Source: Diacronema lutheri
Taxonomy: Eukaryota > Haptophyta > Pavlovophyceae > Pavlovales > Pavlovaceae
DNA length: 64,000 nucleotides
Direction of reading: 5' to 3'
Assembly (NCBI GenBank): GCA_019448385.1
Contig: JAGTXO010000011.1
Span: 710,001 to 774,000, forward strand
Positions 9,689 through 19,734 of the stretch are shown here, piece by piece. Position 1 is the stretch's first letter. Every line of letters begins with the position of its first letter. Under the pieces are notes generated by a model. The model did not search any database. It was not told the DNA's origin and saw nothing but the letters and a program-made list of their open reading frames with translations. The position numbers and the translations under genes were made by a program.

Positions 9689-12515
9689 CTATACAGAAAA
9701 TCGTCCGACGAGCACGTCGCGCAGCCGGTCAATCCGCTTTGCGGCGTCGCGATCGTCGGCCGCCATCGCCTGCATGCGCGCGCGCTTGGCGAGCTGCTCG
9801 CACGCGGCCGTCTCCTCGTTGAGCCGCTGCAGCTGGGAGCGGCTCAGGTTGAGCTTGGCCACGAGCTCGGCGAGCGTGTCGAGCCGCGCCTCGCTCAGCT
9901 CGTCCGCCTCCGCGAAGCCGAGCACCTGCTCGTAGAAGACGTCGAGCCGCGCCTTGTCGCACAGCGGGCCGGGTAGCCGCAGGCTCTCCTCCAGCGAGCG
10001 CGCGGCCTGCGCGGCGCACGGCGTGGCGCGCGGCGCACGGCGCGTCGGCGGCCGCGGCGCGCGGCGGCGCGCGCGGCGCGCGGCGCAGGCCGCAGCCGCG
10101 CCGGCGCGCACGCGGAAGCCATCGTCCGAGCTGTCCGCGCACGCGCGCTCGAGCGCGCGCTTGAGCTGCTCGGCGCCCTCGCGCGCGCGTTCGGACTCGC
10201 GCGCGTCGGCGGGTAGCCCGAGCAGCTCGCCTAGCTGCGCGAGCTGCGTGCTCTCGAGCACGTCTGCGCCGGCGGCGGTGGAGAGGCGCGCGAGCGCGGC
10301 CTTCAGCCGGTTGACGAGATCGTCTGCGCCCGTCTGCACCGCGCCGCCGTGCACAAACGCGCGGCTCAGACCGGCGACGTCGTCGTCGGCGCCGACGAGC
10401 TCGATGCGCATCGCGCTCACGAAGCGCGCGCACGCGCGCGCGAGCTCGAGGAGTGCGCGCGCGTGCTCGAGCGCGCGCGCGTCGGCGCCCGCGTCGAGCT
10501 CATCGACGAGCGAGTCGACGATCGGGCGCAAGCGCCGGCCTATCTCAGCGCCGAGCACAGCGTCGGCGGCGGCGGGCGTGAGAGAGAGCTCGGTCTGGCG
10601 GACGGCGAGTGCGCCCCACAGCTGGAGCGGCGCCTTCGTGGGCTCGGCGAGCGTCCGGTCGAGCGCGTCGGACACGACCTGTGCGTAGAGCGGCGAAGTG
10701 ATGCCATCAACGATGGGTGCGGCTTCGCGCTCACGGAGCGACAGCCTGGAAGGGTGCATGGGACAAAGCGGAAGGGCGGGGGGGGTGGTTATGGCGGCGG
10801 CGAAAGGGCGAATGGGGTGTGCGCGTGTCGTGCGCGCGCGCGCGCGTGCGTGTGTGTGTTGGGGGGGGGGGGTACGGCAATGGCGGCGGCGGCGATGCGG
10901 CGCAGCGCACAAGGCGCCAGCCGTGCGGCGCGGCGCGCGCACGGCCGCGCGGCGCGGCGCGCACGTGTCGGCGATCAGCGCGAGCATCTGTCGATCGTCG
11001 GCGTCGAGCTTGCCCGACGAGACGAGGGCCCGCGCGATCTGCGCGTATGCGGCGCGGTGCGCGTCGGTCGTGTCCGAGAGGTCGAGACGGAGCGCCTTGC
11101 GCGCGCGCTCGAGCTGCGTGCCCGTGGAGTTGCTCATCCGGCCGATCGCCGCCTGCAGCGCGCGCTCGTAGAGCGGCAGCGAGGCGTCGAGGCAGAGCGC
11201 ACGCCCCTCCTCGTCGGACAGGCCCAGCGCCGTGTACAGCGCGGACGCGCTCGGCGGCGCGCGCGCGCGCGCGAGCTCGTCGTCGGACGGCGGGTCGAGC
11301 GTGGCGAGCGCGGCGCGCACGCGTCGACCGACGAGCGTCGCGACCGTCGTGCGCCGCTCGATCGCGCGCAGCGACCGGACGAGCCGTTCGCGACGCGCGC
11401 CGTCGGGCGCACGCGCGGGCGCGGGCGCGCCCTCGCCCTCGCCCGCCGCAGCGCCGGTGGCGGCGGCGGTTGGCGTGCGCGGCGCGTCGGCAAGCACGCA
11501 GTCGGTGAGGAAGGCGAGCTTGCGCACGCGCGCCCAGGCGTCGGCGTCTGAGCGCAGCGCGGCCGCCGGCCGACCGTTACATAACGCTAGGCCTGTCCGT
11601 ACGTGCCGCGCGCTTACGGTGGCCCACTTGAGCCGAAGCGCGCGGCGCGCGTGCTGCAGCTGCGCGAGCTCGCTGACCTGCAGCTCGGCGTCAGCGACGA
11701 TCTGCGCGAGCAGCGCGGCGTACACCTCCTCCTTTTGCGCCGAAAACAATGGAGGCGGAACGTTCATGTGCGAACCGACTCGGTCAACCTGCGCAAAGTG
11801 CGGCGGCGTGGCGGGCGCGAGCGAGCGAGCGAGCGTTGGGCCACGGGTGGTCGCGGCGCGCCGAAGCGCGCGTCGGCGTGCGAATGCGGACACGCGCGGC
11901 GCACGCCGCGCCGGCGCGCGCCGCCGCGCGCAATGTGCGCCATGCGCGCGCACCTGCGCCTGCGTCACGTTTGTGACACCCTCGGCGAGCAGCAGCTCGG
12001 CGAGCACGCCTGCAGCAGCCGCCTGTCGGCCAGACCACGTCTGCGCCGCCGGAGCGGGAGGCGGCAACGGGATGGAGCGTGGCACCCGCAGCGCGAGTCA
12101 GCGCGCACGCGTCGCGAGTGGGAATGGGTTGAGGGTGCGCGGCGGCTACCGCGCGCAGCACCTTTCGGGCGAGCGCGGCGCCGACACCCCCAAAGCCCGA
12201 CATGCCGGCAGTCCAGATGCGCCAGCCGAACACCTCGGGTACAACCGTCGAGCCCGCCCCCAGGACGGACGCGAGCACGGAGAGCGAGAGCAGCTTGGCT
12301 GGCAGGCCGGGCATCTCCTTCATCAGCCGCTGCGTGCGTGACATGTTGGCCGCGATCGCCTCGAGCGAGCGGTCGGGCGAGGCGAGCAGCGGCGAGGCGC
12401 GCACGTGCGACAGGCTCACGCGCGACGCGTGCAGCGAGCCGCCCCCACCCGGCACTGCGCCACGCATCGCGGCCGCCGATGTGGCTGCCCACAGGAGCAC
12501 GGGGACGACACGCAT
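9689..12515 (-). CDS. TIC110: Tic110-like plastid inner-envelope translocon subunit
   Basis: Tic110 is an inner-envelope protein of the plastid import machinery that binds emerging transit peptides and recruits stromal chaperones. Exons on the minus strand are 12515-12162, 12040-11954, 11788-10965, 10745-10112 and 10006-9689 (738 aa); all phases agree. The N-terminus (MRVVPVLLWAATSAAA) reads as a signal peptide followed by a Ser/Arg/Pro transit-peptide-like stretch, as in complex plastids. A hydrophobic, Gly-rich region at about residues 70-115 is the likely membrane anchor. The rest is the all-helical repeat region characteristic of the family: VYAALLAQIVADAELQVSEL, LYTALGLSDEEGRAL, RMSNSTGTQLERARKALRL and a closing LDTLAELVAKLNLSRSQLQ segment. 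It is shorter than the plant protein (about 1000 aa). The assignment rests on helical-repeat resemblance, so a divergent helical envelope protein is the alternative. Confidence 0.75.
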
Positions 12516-12729
12516 GTCTCCGCGTGGCGATTGGCACCTTTTTTGAATTGTGGGGCAGGGCGCGCTTGACACTCGTGCGACTGTCATGGTGCGACATGCC
12601 GACACTGACCTCGGACTGTAATCAGACAGAAGGCCACGTGTTGTCGAGCCATCAGTTGTCACCGGCTTCGGCCAACAGCGACGCGCCCGAGCGTCGCGGA
12701 CGGCACCGGTGCCATCACCTTCGACCCGC

Positions 12730-14847
12730 TCACGGCAAGCGCTCGCGGCTCGCCGGCAGCGCGCGGCGCGTCGCCTTGCCGAGCTCGACATCGCGCACGG
12801 ACGCGCCAAACTCGAGCGTTGCAGCCGTCTCAAGCGCAAGATGCGGCGCCGGGTTGACGTGCACGAGCATCACCATCTTGGTCTGCGCCTGCAGCGAGCC
12901 CTTGAGCAGCTGCGTGAGCGCGCTCGCGCCATAGTCGATCTGGTCGGCGGGCACGCGCCGCGCGTGTGCGCGCATCACGCGCCCGAGGGCCTCGAGCGAG
13001 CTGTTGATGTGTGCCGCTTCCTCCTCCACCGCGCCTCCGCGCCTCCGCGCGCCCGACCGGCCCGCGTCCTCCGAGCCCGCAAGATCGATCAGGTGCATTC
13101 GGCCGACCGTCTGCGCGCCCGTCAGCCGGTTGGTGCACGCCGCGCGCAGCACGAGCACCGCGTGCGAGCGCGACGAGAGGGTGTTCAGATCGGTGCTCGC
13201 GCGCGCGCGCAGCGAGTTGCCGATCGCCATCACCGTCATGATGTCGTCGACGGAGTGCACGCGCGCGGAGAACATGCCCGGCAGGCTCGCGCCGCCCACC
13301 GCCGACGCACTCCACTCGTCGAATGCGCCCGCGCTCAGGTCGAGCGCGTGCGCGCCGTCCGCGCCGCCGCCGCCGCTCGCTGCCGCGCCCGCGCCGCCCA
13401 TCAGGTCGCGCACAACATTGTTGTAAATTTCAAACATGCAGACGCGCAGCTCAACGTCCTCGTGCTCGCCCCGCCGCCGCTGCGCGTGCTCGAGCACGTC
13501 GTGCAGCGCGCGCGGGTTGATCCCGCGATCGCTGACAGGGCCCGCCATCGTGTGCGTCTTGCCCGAGCCCGTCGGACCGTACGCAAAGATGCACACGTCG
13601 TACCCGTCGAGGACGGACGGAACAAGCTCGCGCACCTCCGCGTAGAGCTGCGCCTGCGTCGACGCCGGGCCAAAGACCGCGTCAAAGTCGAAGGCCGCCG
13701 CCGTCGCCGCCGCCGCCGCCGAGTGCACGCCCTCGTCGGCGGCTCCGTGCACGGCGACCACCCCCGCCTCCGGGAACGAGACAGCCATCGTGCCGCCAAC
13801 CGCCGCGCTCGCGCCGCGCGACCAGCGAGACGCGGCGGCGCCGTGCGGCCACGGCGCGCCCACCACCGCCACCGCCGCGTCCGCCAGCGACAAGGCCGGC
13901 TGCGCCGCGGGCACGCCTGCGAGCAGCGGCCGCACGCGGCAGAGGACACGCACGTTGCCCTTCAGGTCACGTAGCCGACGGTCGAGCTGGCGGCGCAGGC
14001 CAACCTCCGATTCGTAGCGGCGCAGCGCGGTGGCCGTCGCGTCGCGTTGCGCCGCAAGCTGCGCCTCGAGCGTGCGCACGCGCCCGTCGCGCTCGACAAG
14101 GCCGTCGCGCAGCGCGACCGCGCGCGCGCGCTCGGCGGCGAGGTTGGCGCTCGCGCGCTCGTGCTCGCGGCGCACGCCGGCCAGCAGCTCGTCACGCTCG
14201 GCAAGCGCGGCGTGCAACTGCGAGGCGGATCGCCGCTCGTCGGCGAGCTCCGCGCTCAGCCGCGCGAGCTCCGCCGTGCGCGCGTCGAGCTCGTGCGCGC
14301 GCGCGAGCGCGTCGTCCGCGAGCGCGTCGCGCTCGGCTGCGAGCGCTTTGAGCGTGGCACGCTGCTCGGCGGCGAGCTGCCGGATCTCGTCGCGCTCACC
14401 GAGGACGACGCGCAGCCCATCGGCGTGCGCGCGCTCGTACTCCGCTTCATCGGCGAGCCTGTCCAGCTCCGCCTGTTGCGAGAAGCAGCGCTCGGCGAGC
14501 TCGTCGGCGCGCCGGCGCTCGGCCGCGGCCTCGGCACCGCGGGTCTCGGCGGCCCGCTCAAGGGCCTGAATATCTGCCTCGAGCGCCGCCACCTGCAGCG
14601 CGCGTGGGGCGGTAAGCGACCGGCGACCCGGCCGCGCGCGCGCGCGCATGCCACCCGCTCAGCACGCGCGCGGTGCCGCGCCGCGTGCGGTCGTCGCGCG
14701 CACCTGGCGGTGTGAGCGCGCGACAGAATCGTTCGAGCGGGTGAGTGCGTCGGTGAGCATAGCCACCTGCCGCGCGATATTCTCTGCAGCGAGGCGGTCC
14801 GCGACCGACAGGGCGCTTGGCGCGAATCCTCGCGGCGGCGTCGCCAT
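12730..14847 (-). CDS. Kinesin-14 (C-terminal minus-end-directed motor)
   Basis: Two exons, 14847-14704 and 14592-12730, encode 668 aa; the 111-bp intron joins HRQ to VAALEADIQ. The first 270 residues or so form a long coiled coil rich in Ala/Glu/Arg heptads. The neck LKGNVRVLCRVRP leads straight into the motor, the layout that defines kinesin-14. The motor has the P-loop GPTGSGKTHTM, switch I NTLSSRSH, switch II DLAGSE, and a final LLKGSLQAQTKMVMLVHVNP. There is a Gly/Ala-rich insert of about 20 residues near AGAAASGGGGADG. The chain ends shortly after the motor, as expected for a C-terminal kinesin. Likely roles are spindle organisation or minus-end transport. The first ATG (14847) is preceded by an in-frame GTG. 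Confidence 0.93.
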
Positions 14848-14986
14848 CACTTATTACGAGCGTTCGAACTTCGTGATGAAACTGTCATCGAAGTGTCCGA
14901 GTGAAGTCGCGCAAGTGCACGGTCTGACATTCCTGAAGTTCCTGAAGCAGGCACGGACGCATTCGCGGCTCGCGCCAACGACGGGC

Positions 14987-16300
14987 CTAAGGCGTGCAGT
15001 GCGGGATCGTTGCGGCCGCCGTCCCACCGACCGGCACAAGTTTGCGGGACGACGGGCATGGCGCCTCAATGGCGTCGCTGCCGCTGCCGATGAGGCCGCG
15101 GCAGCGCCCTTCCCGATCGAGCTCGACGATCACCACCGAGCGCGGGTGCGCGCCCTGCCACCTGCCAACGTGCAGCGCATTCGTGTCGAAGAGGAAGCCG
15201 CCTCCGCGCGGGCCGTCCATCGGGACCGCGTCAAAATGCGCCTCCACCCAGCCGCCATCAAAACGCGAGTCGACCATGCCCGACGCAGAGTACCACACGT
15301 AGTTGTGCGTGCCGCGCGCGACGACCGTCGGCCGCCCCTGCGCCGCATCGACGTCGTGCAGAAACACGAAGAGCTTGAGCCGCCGACCGACACGATCGTG
15401 GTGCCACAACGACGAGAGGTAGTTGATAGGCGACGTGCCATCATTTAAACGGAGCGCGCTGTAGCCGTATGAGCACGCGCGCGCACCGTCCGAGCCGACG
15501 TATGCGTCGACGGCGCGTCGGATGGAGAGATTGGCGAAGAGCGGCGCGAGCAGCGGCGCGAGCGCGGCCGGGCGCGCGACCACGACAGGAGCGGGCGAGC
15601 GAGCCGAGCCGCTCAGACGGCGCTGCTGCGCGTCGAGCGCCGCCATGGCGACGCGCGTGATCTCGGCGATGTCGATGCCCTCCCAGCGAGTGATGCGCAC
15701 GAATCCGTCGCGCGCCAGACGCTCGAAGAGCGAGCGCGCGCCGCCGCGGAGCGCGGGCGTGCGCGCGCGGTAGCGCGAGGGCACGTCGGCGTGGAGGAAG
15801 CGGAGAGGGTAGGTGGACGCGGGCAGGATGTAGTTGCATGCTTGCGCACCCTTCACGCGCTCGACGCCAAGGATGGCGAAGGTCTCCTCCCACCGCTGCT
15901 GCGAAAAGTAGGCGTCGCGCACCGCTCGGAACTGCGCGTGCGCGCTGAGCGTGTTGAGCGTCGGAGGCGCGCCTGGCGCGAAAACGACGCGCGCCCAGCG
16001 GTCAAAATCAACGCCGAGCGGGCCGACGACGAGGCCCGCGCCGACGGCGCGCTCAATCAGCTCCGCCGTTGTCCGGTTCTGCACCGCCACGCAGAACGCG
16101 CGGCGTCGCTGCTCGTATGCGACGGCCATGAAAGCTGCCGGCGTGGTCTGCGGCCGGGCGAGCGGCGCCTGTGAGAAGGCGAGCACACCGGTCGGCGTGA
16201 AGGGGAGTGGCAGGCCGTTGGTGACGCAGCCAGCCGCCCAACCCGGGCGAGCCAGAAACCCGACAACGACCACGGCCGTTGTCGTCAAAACCGCGACCAT
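14987..16300 (-). CDS. Phytanoyl-CoA dioxygenase-like 2-oxoglutarate/Fe(II) oxygenase
   Basis: A single-exon gene of 437 aa. It opens with a hydrophobic signal sequence (MVAVLTTTAVVVVGFL), so the enzyme is probably secreted or in the secretory/plastid route. The C-terminal half has the double-stranded beta-helix signature: SLWHHDRVGRRLKLFVFL (HxD metal ligands), a TVVARGTHNYV strand, then NALHVG with the distal His and HPRSVV with the Arg that would bind 2-oxoglutarate. That order and spacing match the PhyH family. The N-terminal 200 residues (DFDRWARVVFAP, QRWEETFAILGVERVKG) match nothing I know and resemble the FkbM/PhyH-associated regions seen in algal proteins. The substrate is unknown. 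It lies 139 bp upstream of the kinesin on the same strand. Confidence 0.75.
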   Translation of the reverse strand: MVAVLTTTAVVVVGFLARPGWAAGCVTNGLPLPFTPTGVLAFSQAPLARPQTTPAAFMAVAYEQRRRAFCVAVQNRTTAELIERAVGAGLVVGPLGVDFDRWARVVFAPGAPPTLNTLSAHAQFRAVRDAYFSQQRWEETFAILGVERVKGAQACNYILPASTYPLRFLHADVPSRYRARTPALRGGARSLFERLARDGFVRITRWEGIDIAEITRVAMAALDAQQRRLSGSARSPAPVVVARPAALAPLLAPLFANLSIRRAVDAYVGSDGARACSYGYSALRLNDGTSPINYLSSLWHHDRVGRRLKLFVFLHDVDAAQGRPTVVARGTHNYVWYSASGMVDSRFDGGWVEAHFDAVPMDGPRGGGFLFDTNALHVGRWQGAHPRSVVIVELDREGRCRGLIGSGSDAIEAPCPSSRKLVPVGGTAAATIPHCTP

Positions 16301-17068
16301 CCTTGGTTGGGGCGTGCCTCTTTTGGATTAATTTCATGATTCTGACTCCAGTCTATCTCCACCAGATCTCCACACAGCAAGTGGTCGCACGTGCGCTGCC
16401 CGGGGCAGCTCGGGTGCCCGGCCTTCATGGGCGCGCGCCAGCTATGCGACGCGCATGTCGTCCATACGAATCTCGACCTGCCCGTGTGCTGCTTTGCGTG
16501 CCATGTGCGCGCGGCCGAGGCGCTCGGCGTCGCGGCATTTTTGCTGTGGCACCGGTGAGCCTCAGCCGCAACTTTTGTTTTGGTGGGCGGAAGACACGTG
16601 TCGCACGGGTTAGATGCGCATGACCCTGGCAAACCTGACGCACCACGATGCTGCACGCCCTCGACGCCGTCCGGCGCGGCGCTCGCGTCGTTGCCGAGCG
16701 CCCAGCAAACGCGTCGTCGAACGATCTTGTTCTGGGCGTCTTCCTGTGATGACGCTGACCCCGCTGCCCGCATTGCTGATAGAGCTGCCCACACGGCCGG
16801 CTGCGGCTACCGGTGCGCTGTCGGGCAAGGCCGTGCGACGCATGCCGACGGTCGTGGCGCCGAATGAAAGGGCATTTGCGTCATGGGCACGCCGGCACGC
16901 GCTGGTCGCCTGCGTTTGTGCGCGATTTTCCGCTTGAGCACGGCATCAAGCAGCGTATGCCCTCGACGTCACGAGCGACCGTTCGTAAACTCCACCTCGG
17001 AGCGACCGTTCGTAGGGTCCACTGCGGAGCGCCCCACTGCCCCCATCCATCTGGATTCGTGTCACTGC
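16301..17068. other. Unresolved interval; possible short Cys-rich coding segment
   Basis: No complete gene can be built here. On the plus strand, a frame ending at a TGA near 16556-16558 reads, from about 16365, as Cys/His-rich sequence (CPGQLGCPAF, LCDAHVVH, LPVCCFACHVRAAEAL), which looks like real protein with zinc-ligand spacing but has no clear start or partner exon. Downstream, direct repeats of GGAGCGACCGTTCGTA (about 16973-17018) lie just ahead of the next gene and may be promoter elements. Confidence 0.35.
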
Positions 17069-18669
17069 ATGGAACTGACAGGAACTTGGCTCAAGCCCAA
17101 CCGGGCCCGCCAAGCATTTTTTGCGCCCAGCGCTTGCTCGAACGCGCGACTCGCCATGGTCGGCGCGTTCCCGAGCAACGAAGCATTTCGCGCGGAGCTT
17201 GCCGATCCGCTGGCATGCGGCTTGCCCTACCTCGAGATGATGCCGGCTCCAAACTCGCGCGCGTCGCCGCAGGCGTTCGTCGTGCGTGGCAATGGCGCAC
17301 CGTACGCCGGTTGGAGCTGGACGGGCCAGACCTTTCGCACCTTTGACGAGGATGCGTGTGGGCGCCGGCCAAGCCTCGTGAAGCTCGAGCGGATGTGGGC
17401 CGCAGATGATGAGGGCGACGATGTGGATGATGCCGCGGACGATCGTTACGCGCCGTGGGCCATCAAGGCGAGCGCGATGGTTCGCATTGCCCTGCCGGCG
17501 CAGTCTGGCGAGACATTCCAGGTCAACGACGTGATCGAGGTCGTGCAGATCGGATGGCCTGCTGCTCCCTGGGAAGGCGCGATGACTGACATGGCGTTCA
17601 ACCTGCGAGTGAGCCAGCTGCGCGCTGCCGAGGGCACCGCGTTGCTCGTGCCGGTGGGCGACCAGGCGTGGATGAAGACATGGAGACTGCGGTGCGACGA
17701 TGACGGCAGCCTCGTGGAGGTCAACGTGAGCAACCCGCTGATGCTGCCCGCCGAAGTGAGCCGGGCGGCCTCTCGCATCTCGATTGCTCGCTTATGGCGC
17801 GATTCGCCGCGGGTGTCGATCATCCATCTCAGAGCGCGCGCACGGCCCACGTACGAGTCGCCAAGACCGCCGACGCCGTTGGAGCCGATGCCGGCGCAGT
17901 CTCCCGTGGGCGATGAGCTCGACTCGTCACCACTCGCGTTTCGCGCCGACGTGCCGCTCTCCCTGCCGCTGCTCGAGGCGGTCCGCACGCTGCAAGACCG
18001 CGTCGCACGGCTCGAGCTCGAGCGCGCCGGCCTCCATGGCGAGATTCGCTCTTTGCGCGGAGAGCTGGCGAGAAGCGCGCCGCTCACGGGTGGCGATCTC
18101 GGCGCGGCGGTGGCGGTGCGCACGCAGCGCGCGAGCGAGCTCGACACGGAGCAGTCGGACTGCGAGCCGACCATCGCTGACGTTTCTTCCTGCCGCTTGT
18201 CGAGCGCTTCTGCAGAGGACGTGGGCGGCGCGGGCCCCTCATCAGCTTCACCGCTGCCGACGTCCGTGGCGCGCTCGATGGCGTCGCTCAGCGCCAAGAA
18301 TCAGGTGGGCCGTCACGCACGGGACCTGCGCACCTGCGGGAAAGAGGGACGCTGCCGTGCGCTCGCAGCTGATCATGCATTACGACTGATCCTGCGCCAC
18401 GGCTTTGCCCCGCGCCGCGTGCCTCGCAGCTGCAGGAGTGGTGCCGAGACCCTGCCCGACGATACGAGACACCGGACTACTCGGACTGTGCGCCAGACCT
18501 GGTCGCCGGTGGGTGGCGGTGCCGCGTGGAGATCAGGACAGGGGAAGGCGAGGTCGTCCTCACGGTCACGGGCGTTGCCGGGTCAAAGAAAGCCGCGTCA
18601 CTCACAGCTGCGGAGGTGGCGCTGCGCGCCATTTCGAGGCTCGACTCAGGGATGCGACTGCCTACTTGA
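17069..18669 (+). CDS. Double-stranded RNA-binding domain protein
   Basis: Two exons, 17069-18304 and 18430-18669, encode about 491 aa. The junction is supported by the family itself: exon 1 ends SAKNQ and exon 2 starts LQEWCRDPARRYETPDY, together giving the canonical dsRBM opening (KNQLQEW...P.Y). It continues with GGWRCRVEI and GVAGSKKAASLTAAEVAL, the last being the conserved basic helix that contacts dsRNA. The N-terminal 240 residues are a globular region I do not recognise (GWSWTGQTFRTF, DVIEVVQIGWPAAPWEGAM). A short coiled coil follows (ARLELERAGLHGEIRSLRGEL, about residues 310-335) and then a Ser-rich linker. The start is uncertain: ATG 17156 is also plausible. Likely an RNA-processing or silencing accessory factor, by inference only. 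Tail-to-tail with the next gene (39 bp between stops). Confidence 0.72.
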
Positions 18670-18708
18670 ACACCCTGTTCGCGTAGCGCGCGCTCCGGGC
18701 ACTTGCGC

Positions 18709-19636
18709 TTATGCAGGCGTGTCGTTGGGCGCAGCCGAGGTCCACGGCACGCGCGTCGTACCGGCTGGCTTCACCTTGTGCACGAAGCGCGCGATGGCGT
18801 ACGGCTGCGCGATGAAGTAGGCGTGCAGCCCTAGCGCCGTCCAGCACCACACCGATGCCGCCTCCATCGTGAAGCGGAAGCCCAGCAGGATGCAGCCGAA
18901 GAGCACGAGGTAGAATCCGACCGGGCCGCTCACCACGTGCAGCGGCCGTGCAGCGACGGCTGCGATGCCGAAGAGGAAGTAGGCGTAGGCATTTGGCGCA
19001 AAGTAGGCGGCCGGAAACTTCCACACCCAGTGGATGTGACCTGCGGGAGGCCGCACGTCGTGAAGCGGCGCCCCACGCGGTGTCAGCATCGCGTGTTGGC
19101 ATGCGCGGAGCAGCGGGCCGCGCGCACGCGGGCGCACCGTGCGTTCCAATCCACGAGCACGTGTGAAGGCCGTGGAAGCCGATCAGGTGAGAAACGGAGA
19201 TGTCGATGAGGTGGCGTTCAAAGACCTCACCCACAATGAGCGACCCGATCAGCGCGACGGTCGTGAGGGCAGCGAGGTGTTGCGGCACGCACAGCAGCTC
19301 CTTGTTGCGCTCGTTGCCCGTGTGCCGCGCGGCCCACACGGTGGCGAACGGCTGGCAGAAGAGGACGATTGCCGCCGCGCGCGTGAGGTGCGCGTTCCGG
19401 GCGGTGCACGTTGCGTGCGCCGCCTCGGCGATGTGCCGCAGCCCGGTGCTTTCCGCCCACGTGAACGCCTCGATCGTCTCGATCAGGAAGATGCTCGCGA
19501 GCAACGGGAGCACGTAGCGCTGCTGCACCTCGAGGCGCGAGGCGTCCTTCTTGATAAAGCAGCGCCAGAGCAGGAAGGCTAGGCACAGCGCCTCCAAGAG
19601 CGCGAACGAGACGGAGACGGGGAGTGACCAGCACAT
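18709..19636 (-). CDS. Multi-pass membrane protein resembling family DUF5765
   Basis: Exons 19636-19138 and 19040-18709 encode 276 aa; a 97-bp intron with a GTGCGC donor joins phase 1 ends (GTH|GHIHWVWKF). The N-terminus MCWSLPVSVSFALLEALCLAF matches the unusual MCWS opening I associate with DUF5765, known from algae, bacteria and giant viruses. Seven hydrophobic segments are visible, including YVLPLLASIFLIETIEAFTW, AAAIVLFCQPFATVWA, LAALTTVALIGSLIVG, FAPNAYAYFLFGIAAVAA and GFYLVLFGCILLGFRF. The function of the family is unknown. The start codon is 98 bp from that of the phospholipase on the other strand, so expression may be coupled. Confidence 0.72.
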
Positions 19637-19734
19637 TGACGGGAGCGCGGGTCGTGGAAGGGCGTTGGCACGAACGACGGTGCGGATCGGCTCCAGTCGT
19701 TGGGCCCGACCCAAATTGAAATTGAAGGCGCACG

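Noticed and set aside
9018-9976. Plus-strand ORFs of about 300 codons spanning 9.0-10.0 kb
   Set aside because: They overlap the Tic110-like gene antisense, have random-looking Arg/Ser/Pro composition and no motif.
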